DNA of 64,000 nucleotides from Bacillus sp. cl95 (GCF_900115925.1 NZ_FOYF01000001.1:1-64000), one strand, 5' to 3'; positions 8,098 through 16,687 are shown, counted from the first letter of the stretch. The notes: generated by a model from the sequence alone, not told the origin. Numbers and translations: made by a program.

Positions 8098-9726
8098 TTC
8101 GTATTATAAGGTTAGCCAGAATGCTAAATATTTCTGGTTGACCTTATTTATTTTGGTCTTATTATATCAGTAGCCAGGGTAGAACGTAACTGCCCGTGGG
8201 GCTTTGACCCCGTCAAGTAAACGGTTCGCCCCCTACTTGTAGAAACATGATTGAGGCTGGTTGGGACTTAGATCTCGTATAACAAGCGAAGCTATGATAC
8301 TGCATGGAGGATTAGGGGTTACTGGCAAATTACTAGTTTAGGAGGAGATTTTAGAATGAATCCAGTCATTGGTCTGGATGTTTCAAAAGGGGAAAGTCAA
8401 GTTCAGGCATTTTTATATAAAGGCAAAAACCATATCGAAAGAGTTTTAAAGTTCCACACACTATTGAAGGTCTTGATTTACTTGTAGATTTTCTAGAGGA
8501 CATAAAGAGAGAAACAGGTAAGAAACCACCTGTCGTTCTAGAAGCAACAGGACATTATCATTCCTCTGTTGTTCAATACTTGGAGGACCGTGGGTATTTA
8601 TTGATAATTATTAATCCATTGATTTCTTATAAGGCTAAGAGTTCGAGTCTTCGAAAAGTAAAGACAGATGCGATAGATGCTTACCATCTCTGCGAGCTGT
8701 TTTATAAGGAGGATTTAGAGCCGTATAAGAAGCGTGGTGTACAGCTATTAAACCTTCGGAATCTTACAAGGCAGCACGAAAATATTACTAATATATTGAT
8801 TCAAACAAAACTACAATTTCAAGCGATTCTGGAACAGGTCTTTCCTGAATATAGAGGAGTTTTTGGGGACTTGTATTCAGTAGTAACACTCTTAACTCTT
8901 TCAGAGTTTCCCTCATCTGAAGATATATTAGAGGCAAGTGTGGAAACCATAGCTGACAAAATCGCTCAATTATGTAAAAGTCGTTCATACAGATGGGCCA
9001 ATGAAAAAGCTATTCAACTCAAGGCAGCCGCAAACCGAAATCCGTTTGAAAAGACTTTGTATCAGAGTCATATTTTGAGTCTTGGTATGTATATTAATAT
9101 CATTCTTCAATATAAAGAGCACCTATCCAAGTTAGAGTCAGAGATAGATGCCCTCGCAAAAGAAGTTGAAGAATATAATATTATCAAATCTATCCCTGGT
9201 ATCGGAGAAAAAATCGCGGCAACGATCATTTCAGAAATTGGGGAGATAGACCGATTTACGGATCCTAAAAAGCTGGTAGCTTTCGCTGGAGTTGATCCTA
9301 GTGTATTTGAATCTGGTAAGTTTACAGCCACCAAGAATCGAATCACAAAAAGAGGGTCCAGCAGGCTTCGTCACGCCCTATATATGGCTGTTCGTTGTGC
9401 TATACGTGACTGTCGCAAGAGCAAAACAAGCGATGAGATCATTCCTCGTAATAAGAAATTACGAAAGTTCTATGATAAGAAACGTGAAGAAGGAAAACCT
9501 TTTAAGGTAGCTGTCATTGCTTGTGTAAATAAGCTCTTACATTGGATATTTACCCTACTAAAGAATAAAACGACTTTCCAAGATATAGCTTAGAACCTAT
9601 ATCTAACTAAATATCACAAAACCTTCCAAAATTAGTCTAACGGAAGGTTATTTGGCATGCACATTTTTAGTATAGCATGAGATATTTTAAATTTTTATTG
9701 AAAAATATTGACAAACTATTAGCTGG
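8098..9726 (+). mobile_element. IS110-family insertion sequence, nearly complete
   Basis: The element runs from TTCGTATTATAAGG to about GACAAACTATTAGCTGG. It has a long non-coding left end of about 255 bp, one transposase gene and a right end of about 130 bp. No target duplication or clear terminal inverted repeats are seen, as usual for IS110. The long left end is where IS110-group elements encode their bridge RNA. It contains AACTGCCCGT at 8188-8197, matching the core of half-site A, into which both copies are inserted. The right end has an AACCTTCC/GGAAGGTT hairpin. Edges are uncertain by a few bases. Confidence 0.9.
8356..9593 (+). pseudogene. IS110 transposase with one frameshift
   Basis: From ATG 8356 (preceded by AGGAGGAG) the frame reads MNPVIGLDVSKGE and runs to KFH, then shifts near 8455. 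The downstream frame continues HTIEGLDLLVDF to the stop at 9593; the uninterrupted open part begins at 8580 with TTG. One missing base explains the shift. Joined, the protein is about 411 residues. It has the DEDD RuvC-like domain (Asp in GLDVSKG, Glu in VLEATGHY, Asp pair in KTDAIDA), a coiled middle and a transposase-20 domain (IPGIGEKIAATIISEIGEI, then GSSRLRHALY with the putative nucleophilic Ser). Inactive unless the shift is a sequencing error. Confidence 0.88.
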
Positions 9727-9798
9727 TTTAGTTCAACAAGAAAAAGCTGCCTCGATGACAGCTCTGATCTTTAACTCTTGCACGCGTTTGTTTAATAG
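9727..9798. repeat. paired cassette site: A right arm and half-site B
   Basis: TTTAGTTCAACAAG completes the half-site A begun at 8077. AAAAGCTGCC...GACAGCT forms the hairpin. Half-site B is TTAACTCTT, GCACGC, GTTTGTTTAATAGG. It ends eight bases before the stop codon of the VanZ gene. Confidence 0.7.
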
Positions 9799-9805
9799 GC
9801 CAATC

Positions 9806-10357
9806 TTAATTTAATTGTTTTTGAATTGAACTCAATCCTATAATTTTTTCAATACTGGTTAATTTTAAAAGTAAGAACCCTACCATAGTCCCTAAAACAT
9901 TTAATATAATATCATCAACATCAAACGCCCTGTTGGGTAATAGAAGTTGAATAATCTCTATTGTTGTTGAACTTAATAACCCTACTATAATCACAGTTAG
10001 CATGCCATTTATTCTCTTAAATTTCAAAACAAGTATGAAACCTAACGGAATAAATAATATGATGTTTCCTAAGATATTTTTTAAGGGACCCATAAAATAA
10101 AAGTGATTTAATAACTCTTTAATACTTGAAAATGGCACAAAATTATTAGGTGAATCGTATTCAGTACCCGTAGCTATTTCAATAGGGAAAAGTGTTAGTC
10201 CGATTATTCCCATCACACTTATGAAATAGAAAAGATTCACTACTTCTCGCTTCAAAACAAATTCCTTTTTAATAAAAATTATCATAACAGCTTTAAAGAT
10301 TAACCATATGATCGTTATAGCAATTGCAGGGAGGAGAAAGTAAATTCTCAAAATCAC
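9806..10357 (-). CDS. VanZ-like membrane protein
   Basis: A 183-residue membrane protein with about five hydrophobic segments. VanZ-family hallmarks are present: LKNILGNIILFIPLGF around residue 90, then TIEIIQLLLPNRAFDVDDIILNVLG, the Glu/Gln-Arg-Asp-Asp signature. VanZ proteins give low-level teicoplanin resistance in some contexts, but most chromosomal homologues are uncharacterised. The start is GTG (10357) with AAAGGATGA just upstream; a TTG two codons later would have better spacing. Cassette-type gene with a composite site directly at its 3' end. Confidence 0.85.
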   Translation of the reverse strand: MILRIYFLLPAIAITIIWLIFKAVMIIFIKKEFVLKREVVNLFYFISVMGIIGLTLFPIEIATGTEYDSPNNFVPFSSIKELLNHFYFMGPLKNILGNIILFIPLGFILVLKFKRINGMLTVIIVGLLSSTTIEIIQLLLPNRAFDVDDIILNVLGTMVGFLLLKLTSIEKIIGLSSIQKQLN

Positions 10358-10433
10358 TCATCCTTTTTTTCTCAAAATTTTTCAATAAACAAATTATATC
10401 AAACCCTTTGTATATAACCAATAAAAACTATTT

Positions 10434-10526
10434 TCTGTTCAACTATACTGCCCGTTTGTTCAATAAGTAAGTTCAACATAAAAAGCGTTAATCCTTCCTG
10501 GATCAACGCACTCGTTTGTTTAAGTA
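10434..10526. repeat. paired cassette site (A and B)
   Basis: Half-site A: GTTCAACTATA, CTGCCC, GTTTGTTCAATAAG. Hairpin: GCGTTAATCC/GGATCAACGC. Half-site B: GGATCAAC, GCACTC, GTTTGTTTAAGTA. This A core contains ACTGCCCGT, the exact string also present in the IS110 left end. Confidence 0.78.
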
Positions 10527-10607
10527 AAATTATTCACAAACTGCTGTAAATTGGATAAAAAAACAATTTGAAACACGCTAATATGGTGATTAGAATAAAG
10601 GAACTAA

Positions 10608-11538
10608 CTATTGAAATATTTCTTTCTTGTTATCCATTATTCTAGCTACTTTCATTTTGACACGAGGAACACCATCCCTTTGATAATAATCAATTAATAT
10701 CTGTTCTACTTCATTTTTTCTCTTTTCCAAGTATCTTAGGAGAAAATTGCTCAACAACAGGATCTCCGCCTCTAATAAAACAGTTTGCCATTGTATCAAG
10801 AGCAATTAAACTTAATGGTCTTCCTTTGTTTAGCCACATTTTCATTCTATCCCAGGTGGGCAAACATAAGGCTGCTAACCTTCCCCAATTATCATTAAAA
10901 ATAGTACAATTAGACTCCATCCAAACGAGTATGATATTTGATCGGAAACGATAAAGACTGCTGAAAGCGACTATTGGCAATTCTTTTTCTCTTACCGATT
11001 TCAATTTCTCAAATACATTATTTAAGCCCTCTTCAATAGGACCCATTCTGAAGCTGTGGTACCTAATACATCAGCCACAATTTCTAACATTCGAGTTTTT
11101 ATTTCGTAATTCTCTGTTTCATAAAATCTGGATTGTATGGATTTTAAAATCGTTTGATTATCGTGTTCTTTAAGAGCTTTTATTACATCATCTTCAAGGA
11201 ACCATCTAGTTATAGAAAAATCTATCAAAGACTCTAAATCATTTTGAACATCTTCCGATGTTGGTGCTTTATCTTTATCAGTTACAATTACTATCTTCTT
11301 CTGGTTGACTAGCTTCCCCATCTTCATCGTAAAAATCATCGTGTAGCAAAAACTTATTGGTAGAATGGATAATTGCAAGGTTGTACCATTCGATAGGCCT
11401 CAAGGAGAGTTTTATTAACCTATCGTGACATTTATTGCATAATTTATAAGGCTGATTGGGGGCGTCTGAGGTTTCTTCGATGTTAATTACATTTACTTTA
11501 CAGGCTTCACACAAATCAGCTAACACCATTGAAATCAC
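10608..11538 (-). pseudogene. decayed hypothetical gene with at least three frameshifts
   Basis: Four overlapping minus-strand frames follow one another in order and read as one ancestral protein. 11278-11538 is the N-terminus with LCEACKV...LCNKCHD, a zinc-finger-like CxxC pair. 11022-11378 begins useful sequence at KDKAPTSEDVQNDLESLIDFS. 10711-11046 carries IEEGLNNVFEKLKSV. 10608-10805 is the tail from KRKNEVEQILIDYYQRDG. The joins fall at short overlaps near 11300, 11045 and 10735. The intact protein would be about 300 residues; its function is unknown. The N-terminal start is probably the second Met (MVLADLCEAC). Confidence 0.75.
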
Positions 11539-11637
11539 TCCATAATTTCATAATACAATAATTTTAAAATAAAACTCCCTTAATAAAGGAATAAATGGTA
11601 TGGTACAGTATTTCTTAGTTATAGTGACTATTTCCTT

Positions 11638-11669
11638 CTTTAAATAAATTGCTCCATTAGTGCAATAAG
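11638..11669. repeat. degenerate half-site A
   Basis: TTTAAATAAA, TTGCTCC, ATTAGTGCAATAAG, followed by AAAAGTTACC...AAAAACACCCC where a hairpin and a degraded B half would lie. The surrounding stretch 11539-11845 holds no gene that I can support, only this site and an AAAAGGCGATGCC/GGCATCTC hairpin near 11750. Confidence 0.5.
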
Positions 11670-11845
11670 AAAAAGTTACCAAGTGGCAAAAACACCCCTA
11701 TTTTTCAATTACATTTCTTTACAATCTGCTTTTCTGATCGAACAAGAAAAAGGCGATGCCTTGAAGTGTGGCATCTCTTAATGAAATCTGTATTTGATTT
11801 GAATCTGGAATTCATCTTTGCAGAAATTCTTAAGTTCATAGAATC

Positions 11846-12097
11846 CTATGTAGTCAAATTAAGTATCGTAAAAATTACGATTGTGATTGCTAAAAAGGCG
11901 TCCACTTTTCTATGTTGAATATGTCTCATGAATGCAAATATTCCCCATAAAACAAAGAATGTAATACAGATGAATTTCTCAACTCCTTCAATTTCGTTGA
12001 AAATCCCAAATACGTTTCCAAATATTACGATTAAAAAAACAAGATAATCTAATATCTGAAAATACTTCTCTTTTCCTTTAAGCTCTCTTTTCGTCAC
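11846..12097 (-). CDS. small membrane protein
   Basis: Reading from the GTG at 12097 (AGAGGTGG upstream) this is an 83-residue protein. A basic N-terminus (MTKRELKGKEKY) is followed by three hydrophobic segments and ends TIVIFTILNLTT. The frame stays open upstream to 12241, which would add 48 residues, but that extension lacks a good ribosome-binding site for its first codon. The topology resembles other small three-helix membrane proteins of unknown function. Confidence 0.65.
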   Translation of the reverse strand: MTKRELKGKEKYFQILDYLVFLIVIFGNVFGIFNEIEGVEKFICITFFVLWGIFAFMRHIQHRKVDAFLAITIVIFTILNLTT

Positions 12098-12282
12098 TGT
12101 ACCACCTCTTTTATTATCAATTAAACCGTCAACACTCTGAATATAGGTAACAAAAATTTCGAAATAGAGCATATGGTTGAAAATTCCACTCATTTTCTTA
12201 ACTTCACTTTTGCTCTCTTTTTTCATATTATCATCATCCACTATAAAATATTTGAAATTTTAGTTTATTTAATAGTAGTGCA

Positions 12283-12359
12283 TATTAAGCAACCTGATCC
12301 GTTAAATGAAGAAGAAAATGGCTTCACTTCATATTGAAGTAAAGCCTCCGTTAGGAAAT
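12283..12359. repeat. paired cassette site, diverged
   Basis: Half-site A: TTAAGCAAC, CTGATCC, GTTAAATGAAGAAG. Hairpin GGCTTCACTTCA/TGAAGTAAAGCC. B-like half: AAAGCCTCC then GTTAGGAAAT. Spacers differ from the main type but the layout is the same. Confidence 0.6.
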
Positions 12360-12557
12360 TAAAAAATAGGTTCTGGGTCAGAATGGGGTTAATATTCAAT
12401 GTTTTGTGGATGGAAAATGCCGCCACATTGGAAAAGTTTATATCTAACCGTCACCAAAATAAGAAAAACTCCGAACATTGCTTCAACAAAAAAGTGAATT
12501 AATTCTTCTTGAAAAATGCGCAAGCTCATAGAGCAATGAACTACTGTTTTCCTCCCA

Positions 12558-12824
12558 TTAAATTTTCCTAAAAGCGAAGTATTCTTCGTCAACTTTATCC
12601 CAATCTCTATCTTCTTGATTGAGAGTTAATTGTGTTAAATGTTCTTGCGGAAAATCCCATTGTCGATCAGAACCGTATTCAACTGAATACAATTTGTACC
12701 TATAAAACGTTCGATTCGGATCATTAATGTCAACAACGGATGTAATTCTAACAACTTTAATATCAATATTTCCATCCTCGTCCCAAACGTTTAATATTTC
12801 CCCTAATTGATATCTCGAACTCAT
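12558..12824 (-). CDS. hypothetical protein, 88 residues
   Basis: A small soluble acidic protein starting MSSRYQLGEILNVWDEDGNI and ending EEYFAFRKI. The ATG at 12824 is chosen because AAAGGAGT lies 6 nt upstream; the frame extends seven codons further upstream, through that ribosome-binding site. The early strands (YQLGEILNV, IDIKVVRI, TFYRYKLYSVEYG) suggest a small beta-barrel or SH3-like fold, which is inference only. No family recognised. Its 3' side carries a composite repeat site at 12283-12359. Confidence 0.7.
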   Translation of the reverse strand: MSSRYQLGEILNVWDEDGNIDIKVVRITSVVDINDPNRTFYRYKLYSVEYGSDRQWDFPQEHLTQLTLNQEDRDWDKVDEEYFAFRKI

Positions 12825-12943
12825 TTTCTTACTCCTTTTCATCAAAGTTAATCTTCAAAATTATTTACCGAACTTTGTTTATTTAACACTATCACCGCAT
12901 AATTTATCAGGAATATGATTAATAATGTTATGATTTTGCTTTG

Positions 12944-12966
12944 ATTGATGAAACAAACCTGATCTT
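12944..12966. repeat. half-site A, left part, apparently interrupted
   Basis: GATGAAACAAAC plus CTGATC is followed by TTTCGTATTAATATATT. The break falls at the same position as in the two IS110 insertions, and the new sequence shares their first nine bases (TTCGTATTA). The stretch 12967-13170 contains no gene I can support. Confidence 0.5.
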
Positions 12967-13170
12967 TCGTATTAATATATTAACGTCTCTCTTGTGTCTC
13001 TGAAATGACACTTCTATATGGTCTGATTTCAGTCGAGTAAGAAGTCTTTATGATCACTTTACTATAGTTATAACTGCAGCCACTTCTTACAATTACTACT
13101 TAAACCCTATACCCTACAAATATTTAGAATCCACAATAAAAACCAACAGACATCAGCCTGTCGGTCTCGT

Positions 13171-13350
13171 TTAAGCAAATTTCTTATTCTCTTCATTATG
13201 AAAGAAATTCTTCATGGCATGGAAGACATCGGCTTTCTGCTTGAGGACATAGTAACGGAAGTTTTCATGTTTGATGTTTTTATACGCGGACATGAGGGTC
13301 GAATGGCGATTGTATTGATTTAGTGGACCATCATGCACCCGTGGATCAAC
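13171..13350 (-). pseudogene. C-terminal remnant of a transposase
   Basis: An open minus-strand frame of about 59 codons without a start reads through [15 protein letters not shown] and [18 protein letters not shown] and stops after ENKKFA. The sequence has the look of the tail of a DDE-type bacterial transposase. I do not assign an IS family. A GCACCCGTGGATCAAC string inside it is coding sequence here, not a cassette half-site. Confidence 0.55.
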
Positions 13351-13418
13351 CTAAGCTCAAACACTTATTTTCTCTCCCCCAGCCACTTTCAATAAGAAGA
13401 AGCCACTCATACGGTATC

Positions 13419-13455
13419 TTGTTCTTCAACTCAAGCAACCCGTTAGCTGAACAAG
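13419..13455. repeat. half-site B, extended arms
   Basis: TTGTTCTTCAACTCAA, spacer GCAACCC, GTTAGCTGAACAAG. TTGTTC and GAACAA form the outer ends of an inverted repeat. It sits eight bases from the stop codon of the 129-residue hypothetical gene. Confidence 0.65.
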
Positions 13456-13462
13456 CTACTTT

Positions 13463-13852
13463 TTAATGGACTAAAGTAAAAACAAGTATCATCTCCCCGT
13501 TATTTATAACCCATTTGTCAACAAAGTAGAAATATTCATTAGGGTAATCCTCTAAATAATCTGATTCTTTAAGGGAAATATTGTTTTTAAATTGCGTTTC
13601 CCACTTCATTTTCACTTCATCTTGAGGAATTGGTTCTAAGACATTTTTAAATTTCCTGATAAAAATCATTAATTTCTCATTATAAAGAAGGGTTTTTAAC
13701 TGTTTCAACGAGTGTGGTTCATTTAATTTCTCGTTATCAAGTATATCAGGTCCACAAATTTTGCCAGTGTTTTTATCAATAAAGTAATAATTGTGTTTAT
13801 TTATATTAACTTTGCCTTCTTTCAGCGTAATTAAATTACCCTTGTTCCACAA
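13463..13852 (-). CDS. hypothetical protein, 129 residues
   Basis: A Lys/Asn-rich soluble protein with the strand-rich opening KVNINKHNYYFIDKNTGKICGPDIL and a terminal aromatic strand EYFYFVDKWVINNGEMILVFTLVH. The start is TTG at 13852, with AGGAG only a few bases upstream, so the true start could be slightly further in. No family recognised. Orientation and 3' repeat site match the other array genes. Confidence 0.6.
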   Translation of the reverse strand: MWNKGNLITLKEGKVNINKHNYYFIDKNTGKICGPDILDNEKLNEPHSLKQLKTLLYNEKLMIFIRKFKNVLEPIPQDEVKMKWETQFKNNISLKESDYLEDYPNEYFYFVDKWVINNGEMILVFTLVH

Positions 13853-13895
13853 ATCTCCTGTCAGAAAACTAATTCTATAAAAAAAATACTAATTC

Positions 13896-13930
13896 CTTCT
13901 TAAGCTAACCTGCATCGTTAGCACAAGAAG
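13896..13930. repeat. half-site A
   Basis: TTCTTAAGCTAAC, spacer CTGCATC, GTTAGCACAAGAAG. GCTAAC and GTTAGC are perfect complements. A weak B-like AACAAGCACC lies 30 bp further on. Confidence 0.65.
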
Positions 13931-14081
13931 AGCTTCAACCAACAAGCACCTTCTCTGCTATTGCATATAATCCCAAATTACTGTTCATTAACTTCTCATA
14001 CAATCCTGTTCAATCAATCCCTGTTAAATAACAAAGGCTTGAGTTACTACATACATTATTAAAAAAATGGAGTTGATCTTC

Positions 14082-14420
14082 GTGGCGAGATGGATTGACG
14101 TATCAACATCAAAACACCGATTAAGATTGTATGACGGAAACAGACTGATAAAATCCTATCCGATAGCTACTGGCAAAATATTAACTGCGACACCGTTTGG
14201 CACTTACATCATAATAAATAAGCAGCCAAATCCTCCCAGACATGTTTTTGGGGTTTTGTGGATGGGATTATCAAGACCTCATTATGGAATACATGGTACA
14301 AACAATCCATTATCTATAGGTAAAAGCGTTTCTCACGGTTGTATTAGAATGTTTAATCATGATGTTTTAGAATTATCATCTCGAGTTCCAATTGGTACTA
14401 GGGTCATCATTCATAAATAA
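14082..14420 (+). CDS. L,D-transpeptidase (YkuD domain)
   Basis: A 112-residue catalytic domain without signal peptide or LysM domain. The YkuD signature is complete: [15 protein letters not shown] supplies the conserved His and SVSHGCIRM the catalytic Cys. Family enzymes form 3-3 peptidoglycan cross-links or attach proteins to peptidoglycan. I chose the GTG at 14082 because GGAG lies 9 nt upstream; the ATG at 14067 precedes that site. Bacillus YkuD-type proteins of this size are known as spore or cell-wall proteins; how an unexported one would reach the wall is unclear. It lies on the plus strand, followed by a complete composite repeat site. Confidence 0.88.
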   Translation: MARWIDVSTSKHRLRLYDGNRLIKSYPIATGKILTATPFGTYIIINKQPNPPRHVFGVLWMGLSRPHYGIHGTNNPLSIGKSVSHGCIRMFNHDVLELSSRVPIGTRVIIHK

Positions 14421-14477
14421 TCTGTTAATCTCACCCATATACTGCATAGTTTGTGTCTTACGACAACAGCCCAGTTC

Positions 14478-14570
14478 TTCTTATTAAACTAACCTGCTCC
14501 GTTTGTTCAATAAGGAGTTCAACAAAAAGAGTACGTAATCCTTCCAGGATCAACGCACCCGTTAGCCATC
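14478..14570. repeat. paired cassette site (A and B), best preserved
   Basis: Half-site A: TTATTAAACTAAC, CTGCTCC, GTTTGTTCAATAAG. Imperfect hairpin GTACGTAATCC/GGATCAACGC. Half-site B: GGATCAAC, GCACCC, GTTAGCC. The outer arms CTAAC and GTTAG are complementary, as the outer boxes of an attC would be. Confidence 0.75.
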
Positions 14571-14775
14571 CATGAAGCGCAAAAACGGCGCTTCACCACA
14601 GAGAATGAAAATGCATAGGAAGTGTCAATACTGATACTGACCTTGATCCAGTCAACCCTAATCCATAGAAGCTTTATTTTCATGCTCTCCTCTTTTTTTA
14701 ACGATCGAGCAGGGTCTTCTTAAGTTTTGTCATTTTTCTATTCTGTAGCAACTTATTTTCATGGTAGTTGAAGAA
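14554..14775. repeat. 222-bp direct repeat, copy 2
   Basis: Identical to 1821-2042 over its full length as far as I can check by eye. It begins inside the spacer of half-site B at 14554 and ends at GTAGTTGAAGAA. On the minus strand a GAGGAG-preceded ATG opens a short frame that runs through the site into 14517. It marks the right-hand end of the array; beyond it the repeats stop. Confidence 0.85.
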
Positions 14776-14812
14776 TCACCACAAAAATAAGCGTTAATTG
14801 TTAATATAAGCG

Positions 14813-16579
14813 TTAATCCCTCTTAATCCAGATATTTTGATAATCAACATTTCCCCACCCATTCATGATAATCCCGCTTAAAGATTTACTGTGCTGGACC
14901 GTTTGTTTGCTATGGTAGAGGAAAATCAGCTTTTGCTCTTGTGTAAGATTTTCCAAAAGGGAACTCAAATGGCTTTTTCGTACTTGTGAACTACTTTCTC
15001 TCTTACACAACGATAGACATTCCTGAACCAATTCCATTTCCGCATCACCTAAGTGATTATAGATAAATCCATTTCTGAAATTGAACATTTCAATTAGATC
15101 GATGTCTTCTTGGATACCCAATACTTCTCCAGCAACTACAAAATCGGCTCTTGCCAAAACAACTGGGTTACTTAATTCTGAGATTGGCAGGATTGTCACT
15201 TCGATATTGATTCCCAATAAGCCTAGTTGTTCTTTTATCCATCTAGCATTCTGTTCATTTGATGGCATTACATAGGTATATAGATGTAGACTTTCTCCTT
15301 TGTAATCTGACATTGCCAACAGCTCTTTTGCCCTTACCCTATCAAAATCAGACTGAAAGCATTTTTGGCTATAATCTGTAAAGAAGCTGCAAGCAGGTGC
15401 CTCCTTCGCCCCACCCAGTCCCATTATCTTTTCTCGATCAAGTGCATGATGAACCGCTGAACGAAAATAAACGTTTTTTGTTGGTCCAGATTTGTTCAAA
15501 TTGAACGTTAAATAGACAGCACCTTGCTCGAGGTTCTGAATTTGATTAAATGACGGTTCTTCTGCGGGAAAACCTCCAAAATATAAGTCGTCTTCACGCA
15601 TTTGCCCTTTGTGTTCCAGGCGGTGATAATTTGGCCAAACCCACATTTCAATTCGATCTAGCCAAGGTCTTCCCCCAAAATACTCATCATGTGCTTCAAG
15701 CTGCAAAATGGAATCTGTATTCTTTTTTATACGAAAAGGACCGGTACCAATCGGAAGGGCTGAAAATGGTCGCGTAAGGTTAATCTGCTCCAACTCGAAC
15801 GGAACGATGGAATACCTTTCCGAACATAGGAAATCGGCAAACAATGCGTTTGATTCTTTCAAAATAAAATCTATGGTGTATTTACCGACTGGTTTAATTT
15901 CCATAATCGTATCTCGCATAAGATCATAATGACCGTATTTCATTGAACGCAAAAATGTATATTCTACATCCTTAGACGTCAATGTCCTTCCATGATGAAA
16001 TTTCACACCCTTACGCAAATAAAAGCGCCAAACTGAATCTTCATCATAACTCTCCCAAAAATGAGCTAAGTCTGGAGTCAATTTTCCATCCGCAAACTTT
16101 ACTAATTTATTGAAAAGTTGATTTACAAGGTGCGCCTCTGATCTGCGATGAACAAATGTTGGATCAAGATCGGGTACCGTGCGGTAAAAAGGAAATCTCA
16201 GTGTATCTTCATCAACGCTCTCAATAAAGCCCAAATGCTTATGCAGCCAATTCGCAAACTCAATCTTTGCCCCAGTAAAATGATCGACCAGTTTCCATGC
16301 ATCCGTTAACTTTTCATCAACAGCAAGCCTTTTCGCTTTTTCAAATATCAACTCATCCAGAGGCTGTATAAATAGCATGGTGGATTGATTCCCACGGCCA
16401 CGGCCCGCTTTCCATACGATATATCCTTCTTCCGCCATCCGCTTTACCAAGATTTGAGCATTTCTTCTCGTACACGACAAGACCACTTCAAGTTGCTCCA
16501 TCTTAATAGGAAATTCTTCATTATCCTTAATAGATTCGAAATGTTTTCTAAGTGTGATGTAATGCTGATCCATATTCAT
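14813..16579 (-). CDS. SgrR-family regulator with solute-binding domain
   Basis: A 588-residue protein. Residues 1-110 form a winged-helix domain (ESIKDNEEFPIKMEQLEVVLSC then RRNAQILVKRMAEEGYIVW). Residues from about 160 form a family-5 oligopeptide-type solute-binding domain (DEDSVWRFYLRKGVKFHHGR, TSKDVEYTF, LPIGTGPFRI). No signal peptide is present, so the ligand domain acts in the cytoplasm as a sensor, as in Escherichia coli SgrR. It is divergent from an MFS transporter gene with a 108-bp shared control region, so control of that transporter is likely. AGGGAG precedes the ATG. It lies just outside the cassette array. Confidence 0.85.
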   Translation of the reverse strand: MNMDQHYITLRKHFESIKDNEEFPIKMEQLEVVLSCTRRNAQILVKRMAEEGYIVWKAGRGRGNQSTMLFIQPLDELIFEKAKRLAVDEKLTDAWKLVDHFTGAKIEFANWLHKHLGFIESVDEDTLRFPFYRTVPDLDPTFVHRRSEAHLVNQLFNKLVKFADGKLTPDLAHFWESYDEDSVWRFYLRKGVKFHHGRTLTSKDVEYTFLRSMKYGHYDLMRDTIMEIKPVGKYTIDFILKESNALFADFLCSERYSIVPFELEQINLTRPFSALPIGTGPFRIKKNTDSILQLEAHDEYFGGRPWLDRIEMWVWPNYHRLEHKGQMREDDLYFGGFPAEEPSFNQIQNLEQGAVYLTFNLNKSGPTKNVYFRSAVHHALDREKIMGLGGAKEAPACSFFTDYSQKCFQSDFDRVRAKELLAMSDYKGESLHLYTYVMPSNEQNARWIKEQLGLLGINIEVTILPISELSNPVVLARADFVVAGEVLGIQEDIDLIEMFNFRNGFIYNHLGDAEMELVQECLSLCKRESSSQVRKSHLSSLLENLTQEQKLIFLYHSKQTVQHSKSLSGIIMNGWGNVDYQNIWIKRD

Positions 16580-16687
16580 ATAAACTCTCCCTATAAAAGG
16601 TGAAATTAAATTTTCTGAACTTTCTCTTTTTCTTCCTCTTTTTAAAAATTATAATTTTTATAAAACAAAGCGTAAAGAGGGATTAAT

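Noticed and set aside
12389-12592. 67-codon minus-strand frame with a hydrophobic stretch
   Set aside because: It overlaps the end of the gene at 12558-12824 and has no ribosome-binding site near a plausible start; a real small membrane peptide cannot be excluded but is not supported.
13330-13350. GCACCCGTGGATCAAC as another half-site B
   Set aside because: It lies within the open frame of the transposase remnant and lacks the GTT arm.
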